Below are positions 56,181 to 64,000 of a DNA stretch of 64,000 nt, in pieces (position 1 is the stretch's first letter; each line of letters opens with the position of its first letter). The notes beneath the pieces were generated by a model. It made no database searches, was not told the DNA's origin, and saw only the letters and a list, made by a program, of their open reading frames with translations. This stretch comes from Paroedura picta (Eukaryota > Chordata > Lepidosauria > Squamata > Gekkonidae), in assembly GCF_049243985.1 (NCBI RefSeq), contig NC_135371.1:4861501-4925500 (forward strand), given 5' to 3'. The position numbers and the translations under genes were made by a program.

Positions 56181-56675
56181 GGAACTGAGAAAGCTCAGAG
56201 AGAAACTGCTCTGTGAGAACAGCTCCAAGAGATCTGTGATTTGCCCAAGGTCACCCAACTGGCTGCATGTGGAGGAGGAGGAGAGGGGAATCAAACCTGG
56301 TGCCTCAGATCAGAAGCCACCGCTCTTAACCACGACCCCAATCTGGACGTGCACCAAAGAAAAATGTGGTATTTTTGGGATCAGCATACTGAAATAGGGG
56401 CTTGGATTCAGGCAATACGGTTATATGGAACTGAGAAAGCTCAGAGAGAAACTGCTCTGTGAGAACAGCTGTAAGTGATCTGTGATTTGCCCAACGTCAC
56501 CCAACTGGCTGCATGTGGAGGGGGAAGAGTGGGGAATCAAACCCGGCTCCTCAGATCAGAAGCCATGACCCCACATTGGATGTGCACCAAAGAATAATGT
56601 GGTATTTTTGGGTTCAGTCCAAGTCAATTTGGACATACCGAAATAGGGGCTTGGATTCAGGCAATACGGTTATAT
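56181..56675. repeat. Tandem duplication of about 246 bp holding a SINE piece
   Basis: Unit 1 (56181-56426) and unit 2 (56427-56675) both run from 'ggaactgagaaagctcagag' through 'ccaactggctgcatgtggag' and 'ggggcttggattcaggcaat' to 'acggttatat'. Each contains the tRNA-SINE head in reverse. They differ by scattered substitutions and short indels. Confidence 0.9.
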
Positions 56676-57535
56676 CGAAATCGATTTGACTCCATTATAA
56701 CCTATGGGGCCATTCAATTCAATAGGAATCATTGCCTGTATATTCAGGGGTCGGGGTTGGAGGTAAAAGCACCAGATTTGCAACATGGCTGCTGGAGCTG
56801 CTACTCAGAAGAACCCCCCGTTTCAAAAAGGTTGGACCAGGGGTCCGATGCTATGGGCACCTGAAGAGGATGTCCCCATCCCACCTGCATCGTTTCCTAC
56901 GGTGGGAGAAAAGGGCTAGGCAATACATCCAGAGGATTCCTGTAGCCTTTTTTCAAGGCCACCTCAGGAGGAGGAGGAGCAGTGCCCAGCAGAACCAGTG
57001 CTCTGTAGCCCTGCCAACCGGGTCAAGTTCACATCAGAGGGGGAGGGGCATTTCTGCAGGCACAGCAGAACCAGGGCAACGAACAAGAATCCAGCAGGAG
57101 AAGCCCGTCCCACCCTAACGATGCCCAGAAGCCAACTGCAGGCCATCCTGCTAGTGCTCAACCAACCGCAGACATGAACACCATATCCCATCATGCCAGC
57201 TCAACGTAGGGCTGCAGAACAGAATCAGAATCCCTGGGAGAGGGAGGGGGCGAGCAAGAACCACCAGTGCCATAGTGCTCACTCCGGACAGAAGCAGAAC
57301 AGCCCATTGCAACGTGGCACCAGTCCACCGACCCAACACACAGAACCAACCAATGTCACACGAGAAGAAATGGCCATTATATATTCACATTTACATTTCT
57401 ATACCACCACTCTCAAATGTCTCACGGCGATTTACAAAATTAATAAAATACAATAAATTTTCCTAAAATAACCCATTAAAAATATTTAGAGCCACAACAA
57501 GATATCAAGATGGCGGACAATAAAATATAAATCCA
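56676..57535. other. Intergenic between V2R-5 and V2R-6, no gene recognised
   Basis: Contains GC-moderate sequence with short frames of no recognisable family and an 'aatttacaaaattaataaaa' stretch typical of a LINE tail near 57390-57480. This segment has no counterpart in the V2R-4 to V2R-5 interval. Confidence 0.4.
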
Positions 57536-57578
57536 ATTATAAATAAATAAATAAATAGATAAATAAATAAATAAATAT
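57536..57578. repeat. (AAAT)n simple repeat
   Basis: About ten AAAT units with one interruption. Confidence 0.9.
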
Positions 57579-57679
57579 AAACCCACTCCCTCCGTTCAGC
57601 ATGGATCAGTCATTGTTTATCTATCTGTCCTGGGGCAAGTCTCCCCCATCTTTCTGTGATCAATCTCACACAACATCAG

Positions 57680-57930
57680 CTGGGCAGAGTGTGCCACCAA
57701 GTTAGAGCCACAACTGAAAAGGCCCTGGCCCAGGCTGGCAACAGGCACACTTGCTACGGACCAGGGACCACCACGAGATCAACTGTTTGAGAGCATGAAG
57801 CTCTAACAGGGATATATTAAGGGTGCTAAAGGTCAAGGTCCAGATGTTGAGCTTGGTCAAGTGCTCCACTGGAAGCCACTGTAGCCGAAGAAGCATTGCG
57901 GTATGTGTGCTCAATACGGGGTCTTGGACT
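57680..57930. repeat. Unnamed repeat at the left end of the V2R-6 unit
   Basis: Matches 28960-29247 with a deletion near 57815 ('gggatatattaagggtgct'). Confidence 0.55.
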
Positions 57931-58223
57931 GAAAGTTGTTTCCCCCTAAAAGTTCTTTCACATGCCATTTCCATGACCCAGGCCACGTGAAGTCGTGTTG
58001 CTGAGTTCTCACAAACATGTTTTCTCCATCTCTGCACCTGCGTTCAAACCCAAGGAAAGAGCCTGTGGGGGTTCAGATGCTTTCCTTTATAATTATCAAA
58101 ATCCTGGTGATTTTTTCTGTATCTCCACCGAGCTCCAGGGAATTCGGTAAGGTTCTCTCGGAAACCATGAGAACGATGAGCAAGATGACGCAATGTTTTG
58201 CAACAGGACCAGAAAGTCTGATG

Positions 58224-58231
58224 CATAAAAG
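58224..58231 (+). promoter_or_regulatory. TATA-like box of V2R-6
   Basis: cataaaag, 214 bp upstream of the ATG, in a flank (about 57930-58437) aligned with those of V2R-4 and -5. Confidence 0.5.
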
Positions 58232-58437
58232 CCTTTTGCTCTACTGAGTTCAGGGGACAAGATGTCTGGGGGGTGCTGTGTTGGTGGAAAGCTTGCAATC
58301 CTTCCCATTCAGGCTGATCAAGTCAGGGTAGGACTGCTCAAGTGACTCCAGCTCCAGTTTTGCAAGGGGATCCTGCAGCTTTCTGTCGGTCTCTGAGAGC
58401 TGTCTCCTGGGAGGGGAAATGTGCACACAGGCAGAGA

Positions 58438-60239
58438 ATGGTCTTGCTTCTGCTCCTGCTGCTTCTTCTTTCGGCCTGCAGAATGGGGAGTGCCAAATGC
58501 CCATTTGCTTTGCCAATGGATGAAATTCTACCCTTTAATATCCTCCGGAATGGGGACCACATCATTGCTGGGCTTGTCACTTACATAGTTACTGATGAGA
58601 TATCACATGCCTTCAGGGAGTCTCCTTTCTTAAAAGGGAGGTGGTAAGTCAGACCTTGGTGCGTCTTTTCAATGTTTGTGATGGAACAGAATTCTGGGTC
58701 CAAATGTCTGTGTCCCGCTTTGCTTCCACCTATTAAGGGAGCAGATATTGCTACGTGTTTTCTACTGCCAGGAACCTGGGAGTGAAGCATCTCACCACAG
58801 CCATGATCTGCTGGATTATGGTTTTATGAGTTGTGTGGGTTTTGTGGCTGCCTTGGAGCCGTACTTTAATAATAACTCATCCTCAAGCATCTGACAAAGT
58901 CCTCTCAAACCGGAGAAGAAAGACATGGATTTGGTGAGCTCCTCACCTAACTACCATAGGTCTACCACAGGTCTTCCGGCAGGGTATTTGTAAGCATTCT
59001 TCCTCCAAGGGAAACAGACAACCCAATTAATGTCCTTACACAAGGAGTGGTGGGTGGATTGAAACCCTATCCTGGGTAGGCTGAGTGGACTGTTCTCCTG
59101 TTGGAATCAGAGCGACTTGCATTTGAAGGGGGGGATGTGTATGATCAGACTGGCAATTAGTATGTAAGAGAGTTAATAGAGTTCCGCATGTTGTGTTGAC
59201 CCCCAACCGTAAAATTATGCAAGTGTTCTTTCACAGAAATTAAACTAAAAACTGACCCATGGCTTGAAGATCAATTGTTCATGATTGTATGTAAATTATT
59301 CCCCCCCCCAGGGGTTTCTCAGCTCAGTTCTGCCTCCTGTCCCACCATGTCGATCTCGCTCTTTTCCGCTGCTCCAGACAGATGAATGAGACTCTCTTCG
59401 TGAAGGAGTCTCAAAGAGGCTTACATTTGCCTCCCTTTTCCTCTCCCCACGACACCCTGTGAGGGAGGTGAGGCTGAGAGATCCTTGGTATTACTGAAAA
59501 AGAAGAGTTGGTTCCTATATGCCGCTTTTCTCCATGCGAAGGAGTCTCAAAGTGGTTTCCAATCGCCTTCCGTTTCCTCTCCCCACGACACCCTGTGTCG
59601 GAGGTGAGGCTGAGGAAGCCTGAAGAAGAAGAGCTGGTTCTTAGATGCCACTTTTCTCTATGGGAAGGAATCTCAAAGTGTCTTACACTCACCTTCCCTC
59701 TCCTCTTCCCACAACAGACACCCTGTGAGGGAGGTGAGGCTGAGAGAGCCCTGATATTACAATTCGGTCAGAACACCTTTGTCAGTGCTGTGGCGAGCTT
59801 TTTAATTCAGGTGTATTGTTCGGATTTCAGGGTGTGACTTATTGATAGGTGTTGCCCATGTGTGAAGGAACATATTGGAACCCTGTCTATGGTATCCCTA
59901 GAAATGTATATGTATATATTTCCTAGGACGTCTCCAGCAATGAAGTGGAACCACCTTGCCTTCACACTGGCTGTTCAAGACATCAACCAGAAAACCAGAC
60001 TCTTACCTAATAATACCACTCTGGGCTACGCGGTCTATGAGAACACTTTCAATCCCCGGGTGACATATTATGCTTTGATGGACCTCCTACCCTCTGGCCA
60101 GGAGACCATTCCAAACTACCAATGTGGCAGAAAGAATCAACTGCTGGCTGTCCTTGAAGGGTCTCAGTTTGACATCTCCATTGATGTTTCAATGTTCTTG
60201 AGCACCTACAAAGTCCCTCAGGTATCTATCTATCTATCT

Positions 60240-60270
<31 letters not shown>

Positions 60271-63200
60271 CATCTATCCAATCTATTATTTGATTTCTAT
60301 ACTGCTGTTCTCAGAGTCGTTCTCCTTTTATCACCATAAAGCTAGATGTCGATTTTACCTCTATTAACAGTTGTGACTTTCTCCCCATTAGGTCACTCAT
60401 GATATTCGTTTGGCAGTTCTTGATAAAACTCAGTTTCCTTTTTTGTACCAAACGTTTCGACCAGAAGAAGCCCACTTCCTGGGAATTGTCAGACTGCTCC
60501 TGCATTTCCGGTGGACGTGGGTGGGGCTCTTTGTCCCTGACAGTGGGCAAAATATCAAGGGCACTTTGACATCTCTCATGCTCAGGAACAGCATCTGTGT
60601 TGCCTTTGCAGAGAGCATCACAGAACACAGTGGTGGTTTTGCTGACTTTCCAAAGGAAAAGTACCAACGCTTGCTTTCATATTTCACTCAAGACGAAGTC
60701 AATGTATTTGTTTTCTATGGAGAAATTGAATTCATGGTATATGTTGAAGCATTCATAAAAGGGATTGAACGCGACTGGAACTTCACAGTGGGTAAAGTTT
60801 GGATCACAGCTATTCTGTTGGACTCCCTCTTCAGCTTGTCGTGTAATGCTGTCCCCTTTGTGCTCCCGATGCATGGATCTCTCTCTGTCATGACCCAGAC
60901 AAAGAACAGGATGACGCTTCCCCAAGAAATACTATGTAGCCCTCTTATCAATGAGTTTCTTTTGAATGGCCTGCATCCCTTCTACTCAAAGTCCATTTTC
61001 TCTGAGAGAGGCCACCTGAGATGCAGAGAGAAAGAGGGGTTGGAAGACAGGCCCTGGGAGGCACTGAAAGAACGCCTGCCTGCCAGGGCCCAGAAGACAT
61101 ACACCTCCATCCAGGCGGTGGCCCATGCCTTACATGCTGCCTACTCATCCAGGCCGGAGAGGATGATGAAACGGGAACAGGAACGAATACAGCCTTGGCA
61201 GGTACCCATTACCCCGTGGATTAAGAATACATATCAGCAGTTTTGCTTTGCAAAGATTATTGCGGATCTAGACTGAAGTGGTTGTCATGCAGCCTTTAGC
61301 AGATTTCTGGCCCAAACCCAGTTTCTGACTCTCTTGGAACATCTTGATTCTTGATCCCTCTGCTGAATGTAAATGAAAACATCGCTATTGGTGCCCCACT
61401 ACTCATTTCTTCCTGAACTTGCACTTTCCTCTTTATAACATTCAATTAAGTTCCCAGTCTGGGCTTGCCTGGCTGGGATGCAGAGCGGAAATACGACCAG
61501 CTAGACAATCTTAGTGACCCTGCCATGTATCACAAGAAACACTGAAAGTCATAGTTCTTAATAAGAGGTTTCCATGTCTAAATCAGGAATCTTGACAAAC
61601 TTTTTAATCCACCTCCAGGACCTGTCAGCATTAACAGCTCTGAAGGAATCTCCTCTGGGCTGATGAGGGGCTGTGACTCAGTGGAGATCAGCCATTTTGT
61701 GTGCAGGAGATCTAGGCCCAATCCTTGGGATCTCCAGCAGGAAGGACCGAGCAGTAATATCAGGGCTCTCTCAACTTCACCCGCCTCACAGGGTGTCTGT
61801 TGTGGAGAGAGAAAAGGGAAGGAGATTGTAAGCCGCTTTGAGTCTCCTTCAGGGAGAGAAAAGCGGCATATAAGAACCAACTCTTCTTCATCTTCAGTAA
61901 TATCAGGGCTCTCTCAGCCTCACCTCCCTCTGTTGTGGGGAGCGGAAAATGGAGGCGATTGTAATCCGCTTTGAGACTCCTTTGGGTAAAGGGGCATATA
62001 AGAACCTCCTCCTCCTCCTTCTTCGAATCTCCAGTGGTGGATTTCTTGGGCATTTCCATACCTGTTAAATGTAGTGAAATATTTTCCTTATGTATTCGCT
62101 ACATTCTGGCCCCTCCATGTCATGTCGCCAACATCCAGTGTCTGGGCAATAACTGGCTCGCTATATCCTCCCTTTAAAGCGCGTGTTGGGGATTCGCGTA
62201 AAGTGGATTCCCCTACCTATTTAGCACTATCTACCGGAGAGCAACCAGCAGAGGGAAGATATGGCAGCTCAAATGCACTTGAGTCACCTGCCTCGTCCCG
62301 CCCTTGCCCTTGCCTCCCTCTCCCTTGTTCCCAGGAACAGGGAATTCATTTTAAAAATGGCAAACATCCCAGAGCAACAAAGTATGCAGGTGATGCCAGA
62401 AATATAACTATTTTTTTTTCATAGTTGTAACACAAAGCATGCCTCCCAAAAGTTTTCTCTCTTCCATTAAAACACCAGGAACGATATTAATTTTTAAATG
62501 TCTTAAAGCAGTGGTCCCCAAGCCCCGGTCCGGGGACCGGTACCAGTCCTTGGATCAGTTGGTACTGGGCCACGGCTCCTCCTCATCCTCCTCCCCGGCT
62601 GCTGCCTCGGGGGCTGCCCTGCCACTCTGCCGCCGACTCACCTTTGGTGCTCTCCAGCGGCAGCCATGGCTGGGGCTCCCCCTTGACGTGTAACTGCGCA
62701 GCTACTGCTGGCAGCACCCCCCAGCGGGTGGCGGGAAGTCAGGGCGGGAAAGCAAGTGGAGCAGGAGCTCAGGCGGTATCGGCGTCCCTCGGCAAAAGAC
62801 TACCACCACCCCCGGGCCTCAGTAAAATTGTCAAGCGTTGACCGGTCCCTGGTGATAAAAAGGTTGGGGACCACTTTCTTAAAGGACTCATGATCCTAAG
62901 GGGTGGTGTTCAAAAAGCACTATTGAGCTATGATTCTATGCATAGGCATTTCAGCAGAGAAGAATGAAGTAAAAATATTTTTAGCAGGCATTGTGGGACC
63001 TTTAAAACACAAAGCAAGGTGATTAGTTGCCTGCATTGATTGACAGGCGGAAGCACAATGTGTTGCTCTCTTCCACCATTTCCAACAACAGTTGTGGAGG
63101 GTGAGACGTGCCAAAAGGCACAGGCAAAGGTGAGACAGGAGAAAAGGTGAGGGGAGCGGAAGTGCAAAGAAATGTAGCACTTTGCTATTAAACTAGCATA

Positions 63201-63832
63201 TCGCTATTTTTACTGAAGTGCAGATATGTCCGTTGATTTTACCAACCCATAAGTAGTGCCTATTTGAGGGCATAGCCTGGCCGTGGACCATTTCACTGAG
63301 AGCCAACTCAGTTTAGTGCTTAGTGCGTTTGACTGGAATTTGGGAGTCACAGAGGTGAATCCTCAGTCCTGTGTCTACCATGGAGTTTTTGGCTAGTTAC
63401 TCCCTCTTAGGCTCCTGTGCTTCAGTCACCGGGAGGAGGTGACAGTTGTGCTACAGTGAAGAATTCTTCATTGCTTGCTGAGAGGAAAGCAATGAATGTA
63501 TAAAAATGGATAAAACTGATCAGCAAGAAGAAAACCACAGCTGGAACCAGTTTGCAGAAATGTCTTCTGTCTTCTAAAGCCTTCCCTTATCTCTGTGACT
63601 CTAGCTTCATCGTTTTCTGAGACACTCACTGGTTTACAACACTTCCATGAGTGAAACGGATGTGGTTGAAAATGGAGACCTGGAGGCCAACTTGGACATT
63701 GTGAACACCATCATCTTTCCCAACTTCACCATCTCGACAGTGAAAGTTGGGAGTATAGAAAGACAGGCCTCCAGGGAGATACATCTGACTCTTGATCAAG
63801 ATGCCATTCTGTGGAGCACCTGGCATAACAAG
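58438..63832 (+). CDS. VMN2R-like: V2R-6: V2R gene, exons 1-4, continues beyond the window
   Basis: Exons visible are 58438-58643, 59927-60221, 60392-61201 and 63605-63832, coding 513 residues: signal peptide and the whole ligand-binding domain. Exons 5 and 6 lie beyond 64000. All visible exons are open with correct phases. Exon 3 differs from V2R-4 by only 5 residues. Exon 2 is a mosaic, agreeing with V2R-4 in its first half (TSPA, AVQ, YAV) and with V2R-5 in its second (DLLPSG, YQCGRKN). The widely kept NQNPRLLPN motif is NQKTRLLPN here. The exon 2 donor is GTATCT, running straight into a CTAT/CTGT microsatellite. V2R-4 and -5 have GTATGA, so the +5 G has been lost and splicing of exon 2 may be weaker. 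Coding status cannot be judged without the 7TM exon. Confidence 0.85.
59165..59395. mobile_element. Truncated SPIN-like hAT, intron 1 of V2R-6
   Basis: Has the internal part of 31260-31612 ('ccgcatgttgtgttgacccc', 'aattgttcatgattgtatgt', 'gtttctcagctcagttctgc'). Both ends are lost, the right one at the junction with SINE sequence. The second-type SINE left of it in V2R-4 and -5 is deleted here. Confidence 0.7.
59400..59800 (-). mobile_element. Partial tRNA-SINE cluster, intron 1 of V2R-6
   Basis: Counterpart of 31710-32170 and 46430-46880, with its own small deletions. Confidence 0.7.
60222..60285. repeat. CTAT/CTGT microsatellite abutting the exon 2 donor of V2R-6
   Basis: The repeat starts at the donor itself: gtatctatctatctatctg, then CTGT units. 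Intron 2 is only 170 bp here. Confidence 0.95.
61745..62025 (+). mobile_element. Two partial tRNA-SINEs, intron 3 of V2R-6
   Basis: The first runs to 'aagaaccaactcttcttcat' near 61890, the second to 'acctcctcctcctccttctt' near 62020. The same order is at 34740-35038 in V2R-4. Confidence 0.8.
62108..63231. mobile_element. TIR element, intron 3 of V2R-6, split by a hAT
   Basis: The left end is ggcccctccatgtcatgtcg, the right end gtgcagatatgtcc. The interior shares blocks with 38159-38820 ('ttgattgacagg', 'ctcttccaccatttcc') and with 35125-35464. It is the longest of the three intron 3 copies and contains the hAT at 62509-62876. Confidence 0.5.
62509..62876. mobile_element. hAT element in intron 3 of V2R-6
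   Basis: Starts cagtggtccccaagccccg and ends aaaaaggttggggaccactt. It is flanked by tcttaaag (62501-62508 and 62877-62884). The terminal repeats are those of Charlie-like hATs, with 'ccggtccctgg' near the right end. The interior is unlike the hAT at the same site in V2R-5. Confidence 0.88.
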
Positions 63833-64000
63833 GTGAGAACATTCATTAATCACTTTCTAGATTTACCGAGGTTGCATAAGGTATAAAGATCTGCATTGTA
63901 CCATACATGACGCCTCCGTGAGAGTCTTTGAGCCTTTTATTTTAAACAATAGTTATCAGGGTTGCTACCAAAGAAGCATATGAAATGTTACATTTAATCA

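Noticed and set aside
1-64000. Endogenous retrovirus, Polinton-like element, CRISPR array or operon-like layout
   Set aside because: I saw no gag, pol or env signatures, no paired LTRs, no capsid genes and no spaced direct repeats; the window is a vertebrate V2R array with LINEs, SINEs and DNA elements.

Overview
This is vertebrate nuclear DNA. It carries multi-exon genes with GT-AG introns and dense interspersed repeats: CR1 and L2-like LINEs, a BovB LINE tail, tRNA-derived SINEs, an element I recognise as a Sauria-type SINE, and hAT elements including SPIN-like copies. Together these point to a squamate reptile (lizard or snake). The species cannot be fixed from the sequence.

The window is a head-to-tail array of vomeronasal type-2 receptor (V2R, family C GPCR) genes, all on the + strand. 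I number them V2R-1 to V2R-6. V2R-1 (1214-8588) has all six exons open. V2R-2 (12617-13157) is an orphan 3' piece of the 7TM exon. V2R-3 (17047-27930) has six exons and one in-frame stop early in the 7TM exon. V2R-4 (29771-40845) and V2R-5 (44508-55609) are complete. V2R-6 (58438-63832 and beyond) is open through exon 4 and runs off the window. Every complete copy has the same six-exon plan: signal peptide and start of the ligand domain (exon 1), ligand-binding domain (exons 2-4), cysteine-rich linker (exon 5), and last linker cysteines plus seven transmembrane helices (exon 6). Intron phases are 2, 0, 0, 0, 1.

The genes fall into two groups. V2R-1 and V2R-3 share about 600 bp of 5' flank and similar introns. 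V2R-4, -5 and -6 are units of a recent tandem segmental duplication about 14-15 kb long. They share exons, introns and old insertions (SPIN-like hAT, SINE clusters, a TIR element in intron 3), and each carries private later insertions. All five genes with an exon 1 have a TATA-like CATAAAAG-type box 211-222 bp upstream of the ATG.

Between and inside the genes lie nested transposable elements: a BovB tail inside a CR1 copy, a Sauria-type SINE inside an L2-like LINE tail inside intron 4 of V2R-4, a GC-rich hAT inside a tRNA-SINE, two 136-bp palindromic hAT MITEs with perfect 8-bp target duplications, and three groups of TIR elements. The encoded proteins are expected to act one by one as pheromone or chemical-cue receptors on vomeronasal sensory neurons. 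The cluster looks like a birth-and-death family with signs of gene conversion. I found no viral element, CRISPR array or unrelated host gene.
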